Source: CAZJDM01 sp964544765
Lineage (GTDB): Bacteria > Bdellovibrionota_B > Oligoflexia > CAYFLR01
Direction of reading: 5' to 3'
NCBI GenBank assembly: GCA_964544765.1
Contig: CAZJDM010000055.1
Span: 1 to 25,354, forward strand
Length of the DNA: 25,354 nucleotides
Shown: piece by piece, positions 14,878 through 23,158 of the stretch
Layout: each line of letters begins with the position of its first letter
Position numbering within the stretch: the first letter of the stretch is position 1
Program-made: the position numbers and the translations under genes
Notes under the pieces: model-generated
The model's database searches: none
What the model saw: the letters and a program-made list of their open reading frames with translations, nothing else
What the model was told of the DNA's origin: nothing

Positions 14878-15819
14878 TCAACCGTTTTGCTGTTTAATGG
14901 TAAGGACATCGCAGGCTTTGTCATAATAAGTTTGATAACGTTGGTTAAATAAAGCTTGAACAGCTGTTGGCATGGTAAAAAGAAAAACAAAATTGTGTTT
15001 TAATGTTCGGAATAAACCTACTGGTTTTCCAGTTGAACATACTTGTCTGATGTTAAAAAGAATTTTTCCGGGAGTTGCTCCGATTAATAAGGTAAAAAAG
15101 GTTAGATAAAATAAAAATAATAAGAAACCAAAAATGATAACTAGATTTAACACCGGATTGGTTGCCAATATTCGCAAGTTATTAAGCAAGTTGGGCCATT
15201 GCCAGATAGGATTTGTCAGAGTAAAAGAAAATAAGTCCGTATTATAAGTATATCGAACATATATTATTGCAGATAGTAATGATAGAGAAAAAACTCCTGA
15301 GATTAATATAAGATCTAGACCAAAAGCCAAAAGTCTAATGAAAGGACTAGCCATATGAAATATATTCGGTGAAATATTTTGCGATTCATATTCATTATTA
15401 ATTCTTTTTTTAGTTGTTCTAGGTTTTGGTGTGGATTTATAAAGAGGGTCTCTTTTTTGAGGGGGTACTTTAATTTGGTTCGAGTTCCGAGGTACTCTTT
15501 TTTTAGGAGCGATAGATTTCGTAGATCTCCATGCGGATCTGTTGTTGGAACGACCACCAAATAAGTTGTATTTCATGATGGGGCGGTTACTTTTTTTGGG
15601 AGTGGGTAAAGGAGACTTACTAATTTTAGTAGGATCTACAAAGAGTGGTTGATAATCTGGATCCCAATTTGAAAAATTTTCTTTATTTTGAGACAATTTG
15701 TGTTTGGTAAAACCAGCTTTAGCTACTGCTTTATGATCGTAGGCGAAACCTAAGCCTTTCGAGATTGGGGTAAAAGAAATATCTTCTAAGTAATTGTCAA
15801 AAGAATCTATTTTTTCCAT
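14878..15819 (-). CDS. RDD-family membrane protein with long basic N-terminal region
   Basis: Residues ~155-310 form an RDD domain: the conserved R and D in FIRLLAFGLDLILI (about 160-173), helices at about 165-190 and 215-245, and GATPGKILFNIRQV (about 255-268). The RDD domain is found in small transport-like membrane proteins of mostly unknown role. The first ~150 residues are polar, without helices, rich in K, R, P and N, and probably cytoplasmic; they begin with FTPISKGLGF (16-25), a motif I recall from RDD proteins of Bdellovibrio-type bacteria. The Shine-Dalgarno is weak. It lies between rsmE (78 bases upstream) and the methyltransferase gene (53 bases downstream). The function is unassigned. 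Confidence 0.82.
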   Translation of the reverse strand: MEKIDSFDNYLEDISFTPISKGLGFAYDHKAVAKAGFTKHKLSQNKENFSNWDPDYQPLFVDPTKISKSPLPTPKKSNRPIMKYNLFGGRSNNRSAWRSTKSIAPKKRVPRNSNQIKVPPQKRDPLYKSTPKPRTTKKRINNEYESQNISPNIFHMASPFIRLLAFGLDLILISGVFSLSLLSAIIYVRYTYNTDLFSFTLTNPIWQWPNLLNNLRILATNPVLNLVIIFGFLLFLFYLTFFTLLIGATPGKILFNIRQVCSTGKPVGLFRTLKHNFVFLFTMPTAVQALFNQRYQTYYDKACDVLTIKQQNG

Positions 15820-15897
15820 AATTAAACACCATTTTTTTAAATAAAGTTACTACTAATATTATAGAAACTTACAACCAAAAAAGCAAACGATCACGCT

Positions 15898-16659
15898 TCA
15901 AGAGCGTTTTATAAGATCAATAGCCTCATAACGAAGGATTGACATTATGCTGATTGCCGCTGTTTCTGTTCTTAATATTGTTTCACCGAAAGAAACTATA
16001 GAAGCCTTATAATTTAGAAACTTTTGTTTTTCTTCAGGGCTAAACCCACCTTCTGGCCCAATTATATAAGCTATATGAAGTGGTTTGGGATTAATAAGGC
16101 TCCTTTGGGATAACAGGGTTTTTATTGGTGTATTTGCTTTAGCGTCTAAGATTAATAGCGTATTAAGATTAAACATATTTTTTAAATGATCAATGGCTTC
16201 ATCTAATTTACAGATAGGGTTGATGGTGGTAAGAAAAGGATTTTCTGCTTGTTTGCAGGCTTCTATAGAAATCTGGTCCTGCCTAGTTGACATTTTAATA
16301 AAATCATTTTTATTAGGAGTCTTTATGGTTCTATCTGTTACAACAGGGGTTATAGAATCAATTCCTAGTTCGGTGGTTTTTTGTATAATTAAGTCAAATA
16401 GTTGTTTTTTAGGATAACTTTGAATTAAATGGATGTGTAACTGTCTTTCAAATCGTTCTTTTAGTTCTATTTGTGAGAGGCTTATTTTTTTATCTTTATT
16501 TTCATAGTTTATAATACCTTTAAAAATGTCACCCTTTCCATTGGTAAAGAAGATTGCTTCTCCTGTTTTTTTTCTTTTAACTTTGGTGATATGATGGGAT
16601 TGGCTTTCGCATAAAATAGTCTCTTTTGTTCCAAAATCTATGGGAGCAAAATAAAACAT
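15898..16659 (-). CDS. rsmE: 16S rRNA m3U1498 methyltransferase RsmE
   Basis: RsmE methylates N3 of U1498 of 16S rRNA using S-adenosylmethionine. The 253-residue protein has an N-terminal PUA-like part with the HH..KVKR pattern (22-29), then the SPOUT domain: KKQLFDLIIQKTTELGIDSITPV (about 84-106), EACKQAENPFLTTI (about 133-146), IIGPEGGFSPEE (about 204-215) and FGETILRTETAAI (about 228-240), which forms the SAM-binding knot. The ATG has no clear Shine-Dalgarno and lies 7 bases after the upstream lipoprotein gene, so translation is probably coupled. Confidence 0.94.
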   Translation of the reverse strand: MFYFAPIDFGTKETILCESQSHHITKVKRKKTGEAIFFTNGKGDIFKGIINYENKDKKISLSQIELKERFERQLHIHLIQSYPKKQLFDLIIQKTTELGIDSITPVVTDRTIKTPNKNDFIKMSTRQDQISIEACKQAENPFLTTINPICKLDEAIDHLKNMFNLNTLLILDAKANTPIKTLLSQRSLINPKPLHIAYIIGPEGGFSPEEKQKFLNYKASIVSFGETILRTETAAISIMSILRYEAIDLIKRS

Positions 16660-16666
16660 AATAATG

Positions 16667-17221
16667 TTAAGACTTGTTAAAAGTTACATTTTTGAGTGTT
16701 AATTTGTCTTTTTGTAGAGTATAGGGAACATTTCCTTCGATAAAGCTTCTACAATTCGTATCATTTATTGATAAATTGGTTTTTAAAATTAAGTGATTTT
16801 TTGAAAGATCAAATATGATGTTTTTTCCTGCCTCGTTAATATGTGCAATACCAGTAATTAAAATGAGATCTTTTACATTATTATTTTGAACGACACAATT
16901 ATAAAAAAACTCAGTAATCTTGAGAGTTTCGTTTTGGCGAAAACTCACATGTAGAGTTTCATCTTCGGATTTCCAGGTATTAAAAATGCTTTGTATAGGA
17001 GCCTCAGGAGGCTGTTTTTGGACCTCTAAAGGAGACATTTGTAAATTTCCATAGGGCTTAAAAGTTGGTCCGCTTGCGGCTTCTGGGGCAGAAACTCCTC
17101 TTTCCGTTTTAGTTGGATCTACTTTAGTTTGGTCTCTTAGGGGATATTGGTCAGCCTTTTTATCCTCTTTGCAACTTGTGAGGATCAAAAATAATATACA
17201 GAATATGGTTCTTTTAAACAT
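16667..17221 (-). CDS. Lipoprotein of unknown function
   Basis: This 184-residue protein has a lipoprotein signal with lipobox LTSC (C17), then ~60 polar, Pro/Lys-rich residues and a predicted beta-rich C-terminal domain (about 85-184) that begins IFNTWKSEDETLHVSFRQNETLKIT. That start recalls lipocalin-like domains ('GTW...') but the similarity is too weak to assign. Two Cys pairs are possible (C111 region FYNCVV and NDTNCRSF). AGGAG precedes the start. It is 24 bases after the larger lipoprotein gene and 7 bases before rsmE. Confidence 0.72.
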   Translation of the reverse strand: MFKRTIFCILFLILTSCKEDKKADQYPLRDQTKVDPTKTERGVSAPEAASGPTFKPYGNLQMSPLEVQKQPPEAPIQSIFNTWKSEDETLHVSFRQNETLKITEFFYNCVVQNNNVKDLILITGIAHINEAGKNIIFDLSKNHLILKTNLSINDTNCRSFIEGNVPYTLQKDKLTLKNVTFNKS

Positions 17222-17245
17222 ATATGTCTCCTAATACATTGGCTT

Positions 17246-18505
17246 TTATCGGGTATAATCCGGAAAACGCAGTACAATTTTATTTTCATTGAATACTAAG
17301 TCACATTGATATTCGTAGTTTCCTTGACAGATAAAAATTATATTTAATTTTCTGTTATCTATTGGTGGAGTTCGAAAAATGGTTCCAAGTAGGTGATCTT
17401 GTCTTATTTGTCGCATGTTATTGGGTATATAAGAGAACTGAATAGGGAAATTATTTATTTGGGCCCTTAGTTGTATATACGCAGAGAAGTCAGAGGTGTT
17501 TTCCAAAACACTCCAAATATTTAATACTCCTAAGGAAGGTCTGGGAACCGTTCCTCCCACAATAGAAAAGGGAATAGGGTTACCATATTCTAGATATCTA
17601 AGAGATTCCCAAACGTTATCAGTTGGAAAGGCGGTTCTTTTGTAAAAGAAAACGGTTGCGCTTTGTCCTTCTAACAGAAAATAATAATAATCATCCCTAA
17701 CCGGCATTATTCCGCATGAAACCTCATTTACATTTCCGGGAATTTCAATCGGTCTGCCTATTTGATCCCTAATCCAAATATTTTCAGAACATCCAACCTT
17801 AAAAAGAGGAGGATACATATCTCCCCAGCAAGAACCTTGATCTCCTCGACCACCGTGAGGGTCATAACATTGATGGGGAACTATTCTTAAAATTCCACCT
17901 GAAGTATCAAGGGAGCAAGGCTGGAACTCGGATAAACTAATATTTGTATGGGTATGTATTCGGAGTTTTCCAAAGTCTAAATCCATTAAGTGTTGACATA
18001 GATGAAGGCTGCTTTGATATTCAGGATTTAAATTGGCATATACTTGATTGGTAAAATTATTGGCTTGGTGGTAATACATAGTTTTATTAAGACGTGGTTC
18101 GTTGATCAGCCCTACTTTCATTCCATTAAAAAAAATGTAGGAAAAGCTACTATCGATTATTTGATCTTTGTGCCAGGTTCCTGAATCAAAATGAATAACT
18201 TTATTTCCATACGTCTGTTTCAAATAACTTTTATGGACCACAAGGAAATATTGTTCATAAATTCCCGTATTTTCTTTTCTACGTTCTTGTTGAATATGGT
18301 ATTCATAGTTTCCAACCGCACTTTGGAAATTAGGTTGGCGAAAATTATAGGAAGCCAGTGTTTCATCTTGTAAAAAGAGAGTTCCTACAAGTTCATTTCC
18401 AACTATCGTTTCTACATCTATAAGACTTTTGACTTCTGCTTTTTCCTTTTCTTTACAGGATGATACCCATATAATTAGTGCCAAAAAAAGCATGAATATT
18501 TTCAT
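17246..18505 (-). CDS. Cysteine-rich lipoprotein of unknown function
   Basis: This 419-residue protein starts with a lipoprotein signal (MKIFMLFLALIIWVSSC, C17). An in-frame TTG at 18520 would add five residues, but it overlaps the GGAG (18515-18518) that serves the ATG at 18505. The mature part is predicted beta-rich with eight further Cys at irregular spacing (HLCQHL, QPCSLD, HQCYDP, GSCWGD, VGCSEN, VSCGIM, FICQGN, YQCDL), suggesting disulfide bonds in the periplasm or at the surface. The middle (about 225-245) is Gly/Trp-rich: DPHGGRGDQGSCWGDMYP. I recognise no domain. It is the first gene of the minus-strand group, with a plausible promoter 70 bases upstream. Confidence 0.75.
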   Translation of the reverse strand: MKIFMLFLALIIWVSSCKEKEKAEVKSLIDVETIVGNELVGTLFLQDETLASYNFRQPNFQSAVGNYEYHIQQERRKENTGIYEQYFLVVHKSYLKQTYGNKVIHFDSGTWHKDQIIDSSFSYIFFNGMKVGLINEPRLNKTMYYHQANNFTNQVYANLNPEYQSSLHLCQHLMDLDFGKLRIHTHTNISLSEFQPCSLDTSGGILRIVPHQCYDPHGGRGDQGSCWGDMYPPLFKVGCSENIWIRDQIGRPIEIPGNVNEVSCGIMPVRDDYYYFLLEGQSATVFFYKRTAFPTDNVWESLRYLEYGNPIPFSIVGGTVPRPSLGVLNIWSVLENTSDFSAYIQLRAQINNFPIQFSYIPNNMRQIRQDHLLGTIFRTPPIDNRKLNIIFICQGNYEYQCDLVFNENKIVLRFPDYTR

Positions 18506-18572
18506 ATCATTGTTCTCCAAAGTTTAATATCTAACTACTGAATTTATGGTGGATTTTACTTATATTAAGTCT

Positions 18573-18601
18573 ATTATAACTGAAATAGAAAGAAGTTAAA
18601 A
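18573..18601 (-). promoter_or_regulatory. Putative sigma-70-type promoter of the lipoprotein-rsmE operon
   Basis: On the minus strand a perfect TATAAT occupies 18578-18573, with a weak -35 (TTTTAA, 18601-18596) at a 17-base spacer. Transcription would start near 18566, about 60 bases before the lipoprotein ATG at 18505. Confidence 0.4.
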
Positions 18602-18611
18602 ACAAAATCAA

Positions 18612-18639
18612 TGTTTACTGTTGTTTGGGGGTGTTTACT
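18612..18639. repeat. Direct repeat TGTTTACT, two copies 20 bp apart
   Basis: TGTTTACT lies at 18612-18619 and 18632-18639, exactly two helical turns apart, just upstream of the lipoprotein operon promoter and touching the end of the AAA/DUF4143 gene. The arrangement would fit an operator for a dimeric regulator, but chance is not excluded. Confidence 0.3.
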
Positions 18640-20034
18640 TTATTTAGGGATATCAATGAATTTAGGATTGATCGGTTCAAATAGGAGAGCTTCAATAGTA
18701 CCAATGTGTAATCGATGTAATTTTAAAGAAATAGCTTCAGGTTTTTTTAAAGGTCGATGGTGTATGCAATCATGAACAATTTTTTCGTTACTATTTCTCA
18801 ATTTCATATCGAACACGTAAGCTAATTGTATTTGTTTTTCATAGGCAAATTGAAATAAAGATTTAAATGTTCCACTTGCTCCGGATTTTATTTCTACTGG
18901 TAGAATAGTAAATTCTTTTTGTAAGATAAAGTCAATTTCAGCTTTATTACTTTTTTTGTCTCGAAGCCAATAAAAGAGCTCTGGAGGTTCAAAGCCATTT
19001 TCAAAATATGCTAGATGTTGAGCTGCAAATTGTTCTGCAATAATTCCTTTATTGACTAATTCTTTTTCATCTATATTTTGGATTAAATTGATAGTAATTC
19101 CTTGAAGATAATTTAGTAGGCCAACATCAAGAAAATAAATTTTAAAAGTTTTTTCATCAATTTGTGCCTTAATTGGAAATCCAGAACATTGAGAGTGAAA
19201 GCAGTATGTAATGATACCCGCCTTGGAGAGCAGATTTAAAACTTTTCTTACGTCTCGAGATTGATAAGAGGATATTTCTGAATATTTTATTTTTTTACCA
19301 ATATGGAAAGGAATTTTGATAAAAATATCCTGTATTTTAACCAGACTTTTTGAGGTGTTATATTTAGGAAAATCACTTTTATAGGTTTGAACAATGCTTC
19401 TGTGAACTTCTCTTACTTTATTAAGGTCTTTACTTTCAATGTATACCTTAATCGCTTCTGGCATACCACCAATAAAATAATATTTACGAACAAGGTTATC
19501 AAGTTTAGCTGAATTTCCATGAAGAGCGTTGAAGTCTTTATTTAAAATATGTTTTACAATAATTTTTTCATTAAGAGCATCAAGGAACTCCAGAAAAGTC
19601 ATTGGAGAAAGATAAAAGAAATTAACCCGACCAACAGGCATTGAAAAATCAGCCTTTTCTAAGGCAAACTCAAGTAATGAACCAGCTGCAATAACAGGAA
19701 TGTCAGGACGTTTTTCGAAAAAATAGCGAAGCAGGGGTATTACTTTAGGGGTATGTTGTATTTCATCTAAAAATAGTAGTGTATAACTATTTAATTGTAC
19801 GTTAAATCTACCTTCAATTTCAATTATCAAATTTTCCAACGAAACAGTTGCAGAACTGAGGCAATGTAAATAATCTTCTTCAAAATTAATCTCGATCAAT
19901 TGTATTTTCAATTGTTTAGCAAACATCCTGACTAAAGTTGACTTTCCTACTTGGCGAGCACCTCGTATTATGAGGGGTTTTCTGTGTGTTGACTTTATCC
20001 ATTGTTTTAAGTAAGTTTGAGCATGTCTTTTCAA
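18640..20034 (-). CDS. AAA ATPase with C-terminal DUF4143 domain
   Basis: The 464-residue protein has an AAA_14 domain: Walker A GARQVGKST (25-33), Walker B LLFLDEIQH (85-93) and AGSLLEF, then a winged-helix-like middle and a DUF4143 domain with IYFLDVGLLNYL, IAEQFAAQHLAYF, FYWLRDKK and a nuclease-like EID...VEIKSG (366-368 and 381-383), which resembles PD-(D/E)XK active sites. The family is common in bacteria and archaea, often mobile, and its function is unclear. The TTG at 20034 is chosen: GGAGGT at 20041-20046 gives a 6-base spacer, and homology to this family starts here (LKRH..YLKQW). A GTG at 20073 would add 13 residues but has its G-rich tract without a spacer. It is divergent from hutU and probably unrelated to its neighbours. 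Confidence 0.88.
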   Translation of the reverse strand: MKRHAQTYLKQWIKSTHRKPLIIRGARQVGKSTLVRMFAKQLKIQLIEINFEEDYLHCLSSATVSLENLIIEIEGRFNVQLNSYTLLFLDEIQHTPKVIPLLRYFFEKRPDIPVIAAGSLLEFALEKADFSMPVGRVNFFYLSPMTFLEFLDALNEKIIVKHILNKDFNALHGNSAKLDNLVRKYYFIGGMPEAIKVYIESKDLNKVREVHRSIVQTYKSDFPKYNTSKSLVKIQDIFIKIPFHIGKKIKYSEISSYQSRDVRKVLNLLSKAGIITYCFHSQCSGFPIKAQIDEKTFKIYFLDVGLLNYLQGITINLIQNIDEKELVNKGIIAEQFAAQHLAYFENGFEPPELFYWLRDKKSNKAEIDFILQKEFTILPVEIKSGASGTFKSLFQFAYEKQIQLAYVFDMKLRNSNEKIVHDCIHHRPLKKPEAISLKLHRLHIGTIEALLFEPINPKFIDIPK

Positions 20035-20062
20035 AGATTTACCTCCAATATATTCATATATA

Positions 20063-20105
20063 GCATAAAACACCCCCTTCTTTCAATCACTTTATGCATA
20101 AAACA
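20063..20105. promoter_or_regulatory. Palindrome and direct repeats between the AAA/DUF4143 gene and hutU
   Basis: GCATAAAACA occurs at 20063-20072 and 20096-20105 (33-base spacing), and the second copy overlaps a perfect 12-bp palindrome TTTATGCATAAA (20091-20102). The position in a divergent promoter region suggests a regulator site, for instance for hut control or for the AAA gene. No regulator gene is near. Confidence 0.35.
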
Positions 20106-20183
20106 AGGAGGTTTTTGTTTGCTATTTTGCTTGTTTTTTGTTACCTCATGTCCTAGGGATGGATATTTTTAAAAGGAGAAAAC

Positions 20184-21854
20184 ATGGACGGTAGATTAAA
20201 AGTAAGACCAGGAATGAAGGCTCCTAAAGGTTCAAAATTGAATTGCAAAGGCTGGCATCAAGAAGCAGCTTTAAGAATGTTGATTAATAATCTAGATAAG
20301 GAAGTCGGCGAAAATCCTGAAAATTTAGTGGTATATGGAGGAACAGGTAAGGCTGTTCGTAATTTACAATGTTTTGATAAAATAGTGGACCTTTTACAGC
20401 AACTTGAAAATGATGAGACTTTAGTGGTGCAGTCAGGTAAACCAGTGGCTATTTTTAAATCCCATGCTAATGCTCCAAGAGTTGTCATCGCAAACTCAAT
20501 GTTAGTTCCTAAGTGGGCAACCTGGGAACATTTTAGGGAGTTGGATAAAAAGGGCCTTATGATGTTTGGTCAAATGACTGCGGGGAGCTGGATTTATATT
20601 GGAACCCAGGGAATATTGCAAGGAACCTATGAAACTTTTATAGCAGCCGGCAAAAAACATTATAATGGAGAGCTTGCTGGTAAGTTAATCCTTTCTGGTG
20701 GTTTAGGGGGTATGGGGGGTGCTCAACCACTAGCGGCAACTATGGCTGGAGCAACTTTTTTAGGTGTAGATGTTGATCCAGAACGTATTAAGAAAAGGAT
20801 CGATACTGGTTATTTAGATATAATGACCGATAATCTTGATGAAGCCCTTGAAATTGTCCTGGCAGCCAAAGAGAAAAGAAAGACGATATCAGTCGGAGTG
20901 GTAGGAAACGCGGCCACAGTTTTTCCAGAGATTTTGAAAAGAAGTATAATTCCCGATTTAGTTACTGATCAGACTTCGGCGCACGACCCTTTAAATGGTT
21001 ATGTTCCGGCAGGATATAACTTAGAACAGGCTTCAGAATTAAGAAAAAATGATCCAGATCTGTATATTAAAAAGGCATATATATCAATGGCAGAACATGT
21101 GACTGCCATGTTAGGATTTCAAAATAAAGGTTCCAAAGTTTTTGATTATGGAAACAACATTAGATCTGGCGCCCAAATGGGAGGATTAGAAGAAGCCTAT
21201 GGTTTTCCGGGGTTTGTACCTGCTTATATAAGACCCTTGTTTTGTGAAGGCAAGGGACCTTTTCGTTTTGCGGCATTATCTGGTGATCCGGAGGATATTT
21301 TTTGCTTGGATCGGGAATTATCAAAAATGTTTTCCCACGATGTTGCTTTAGTGCGGTGGCTGGAAATGGCTAAAGAAAAGATCAAGTTTCAAGGAATTCC
21401 TTGTCGAATTTGTTGGTTGGGCTATGGTGATCGTAAAAAAGCTGGATTGTTATTTAATGATTTAGTTCGTCAAGGAAAATTAAAAGCCCCGATTGTAATT
21501 GGTAGGGATCATTTGGATTGTGGTTCGGTTGCTTCTCCTAACAGAGAAACAGAGGCTATGAAAGATGGTTCAGATGCTGTAGCAGATTGGCCGGTATTAA
21601 ATTTTGCCTTGAATGCTATTGGTGGAGCGAGTTGGGTTAGCTTTCATCATGGCGGTGGAGTTGGTATGGGTTATTCATTACATGCTGGAATGGTTATTGT
21701 GGCTGACGGTACAGATGAGGCTGATGAAAAATTATCTCGGGTATTAACAACTGATCCTGGTATGGGTGTTGTTAGGCATGTAGATGCGGGATATGATTTG
21801 GCTGTACAAAAGGCGGAAGAACATCAAATTAAAATACCTTTTTTAAATGTATGA
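20184..21854 (+). CDS. hutU: Urocanate hydratase
   Basis: HutU converts urocanate to 4-imidazolone-5-propionate, step two of histidine degradation, using tightly bound NAD+ in the cytoplasm. The 556-residue protein has the family length. Visible motifs: YGGTGKAVRN (51-60), GTQGILQGTYETF, SGGLGGMGGAQPLA (NAD-binding, about 171-184), GVDVDPERIKKRIDTGYLD, TDQTSAHDPLNGYVPAGY, IPCRICWLGYGDR with a Cys in the region of the reactive site, and IGRDHLDCGSVASPNRETE..DGSDAVADWP. AAAAGGAG 6-12 bases upstream supports the ATG. hutI follows after 32 bases. hutH is not seen in the window. Confidence 0.97.
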   Translation: MDGRLKVRPGMKAPKGSKLNCKGWHQEAALRMLINNLDKEVGENPENLVVYGGTGKAVRNLQCFDKIVDLLQQLENDETLVVQSGKPVAIFKSHANAPRVVIANSMLVPKWATWEHFRELDKKGLMMFGQMTAGSWIYIGTQGILQGTYETFIAAGKKHYNGELAGKLILSGGLGGMGGAQPLAATMAGATFLGVDVDPERIKKRIDTGYLDIMTDNLDEALEIVLAAKEKRKTISVGVVGNAATVFPEILKRSIIPDLVTDQTSAHDPLNGYVPAGYNLEQASELRKNDPDLYIKKAYISMAEHVTAMLGFQNKGSKVFDYGNNIRSGAQMGGLEEAYGFPGFVPAYIRPLFCEGKGPFRFAALSGDPEDIFCLDRELSKMFSHDVALVRWLEMAKEKIKFQGIPCRICWLGYGDRKKAGLLFNDLVRQGKLKAPIVIGRDHLDCGSVASPNRETEAMKDGSDAVADWPVLNFALNAIGGASWVSFHHGGGVGMGYSLHAGMVIVADGTDEADEKLSRVLTTDPGMGVVRHVDAGYDLAVQKAEEHQIKIPFLNV

Positions 21855-21886
21855 TATCTGGCAAGTTAAACTGGTAGGGATTTTGT

Positions 21887-23158
21887 ATGCTCTTAATATC
21901 AAATATTGAACAGATTGTTACTTGTAAGCAAGTGGCAGCTAAAAAGGGACAATTTCTAGAAGAATCTGATCTTTCTCTTATAAAAAATGGATATATATTT
22001 TGTGAAGAAGGCAAAGTAAAAGCTCTTGGTGAAATGTCGGATCCTGTTTTTAATTCTATTCGGCAACGAAAAGGTATTAAAGAAATAGATGCTTCAGGAT
22101 TGGTTGCTTTTCCCGGTTTTATAGATTGCCATACCCACCCTGTTTTTGGTGGAAACAGGGCTGCTGAGTTTGCTATGAAAATAGCGGGAAAAACTTATTT
22201 GGAAATTGCCAAAGCTGGGGGTGGTATTAATCGTTCAGTAAATCATACTCGCCAGGAATCTATGGAAGATTTAGCAAATAAAGCTAAAAAGACTTTTACT
22301 CATATGTTTTCTTGGGGAGTTACTACTATTGAAGCCAAAAGTGGGTATGGTCTGGATACAGATAATGAAATCAAATCCTTGCAAGCTATAAGAAGTGCTC
22401 AAGATAAACTGCCGGTAGAAGTTATACCAACCTTTCTGGGGGCTCATGCTTTTCCTTTAGAGTATAAAGACAAACCTGATGAGTATGTTCAGCTTGTTTG
22501 TGATGATATGTTGCCTTTGGTCCACCAGAAAAAATTATCTAATGTATGCGATATATTTATCGAAGAAGGATTTTTTTCTGTTAATCAAGCGCGAAAAATA
22601 TTACAGAAAGCTTGTGATCTGGGTATGAGGGTTAAGGTGCACGCTGATGAATTTACTTGTTTAAAGGGAACAGAACTTGCGATCGAATTTAGCGCTCTTT
22701 CTGTAGAACATTTAGAATTTGTATCTGAAGAAGGGATCAAAGGACTTGTCGAAAAGAATATTCCGGCTGTACTTTTACCGGGAACCTCATACTATTGCAA
22801 TTTGCCATATGCTCCAGCTAGAAAAATATTACAAAAAGGATGTTCTGTGGCCATTGCCTCTGATTTTAATCCGGGTTCATGTGTCTGTGATAATTTGTTT
22901 ATTATTATGAATATGGCGGCTACTCAAATGAAAATGCAACCCTATGAGATTATAGCTGCGACAACCTACAATGCGGCCAAAGCACTTGGTCTGGAAGGTC
23001 GATTGGGCAGTATTGAAATAGGAAAACAGGCTGATATTGTATTGTTTGAGATTCCTCAATATTCTTATCTCATATATCATTTTGGTCGAAATTTTGCTCG
23101 TAAGATCATAAAAAACGGTAACTGTTATGAAAATAAATTGGAATATTCCACTATTTAA
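21887..23158 (+). CDS. hutI: Imidazolonepropionase
   Basis: HutI hydrolyses 4-imidazolone-5-propionate to N-formimino-L-glutamate, the third step after HutU. The 423-residue amidohydrolase shows metal-binding HTH in FIDCHTHPVFGGNRAAEF (about 81-98), GGGINRSVNHTR, TTIEAKSGYGLD, FLGAHAFP (His), VKVHADEF (His/Glu), SVEHLEF and the late Asp in AIASDFNPGSC. Length and motif order match the family. GTAGGGA about seven bases before the ATG supports the start. Its last 32 bases overlap the rhomboid gene. The downstream steps (HutG/HutF-type) are not present here. Confidence 0.97.
   Translation: MLLISNIEQIVTCKQVAAKKGQFLEESDLSLIKNGYIFCEEGKVKALGEMSDPVFNSIRQRKGIKEIDASGLVAFPGFIDCHTHPVFGGNRAAEFAMKIAGKTYLEIAKAGGGINRSVNHTRQESMEDLANKAKKTFTHMFSWGVTTIEAKSGYGLDTDNEIKSLQAIRSAQDKLPVEVIPTFLGAHAFPLEYKDKPDEYVQLVCDDMLPLVHQKKLSNVCDIFIEEGFFSVNQARKILQKACDLGMRVKVHADEFTCLKGTELAIEFSALSVEHLEFVSEEGIKGLVEKNIPAVLLPGTSYYCNLPYAPARKILQKGCSVAIASDFNPGSCVCDNLFIIMNMAATQMKMQPYEIIAATTYNAAKALGLEGRLGSIEIGKQADIVLFEIPQYSYLIYHFGRNFARKIIKNGNCYENKLEYSTI

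Noticed and set aside
18640..20034. AAA/DUF4143 gene as part of a toxin-antitoxin or defence system
   Set aside because: No partner gene is adjacent and the family's role is unclear, so no system is claimed.
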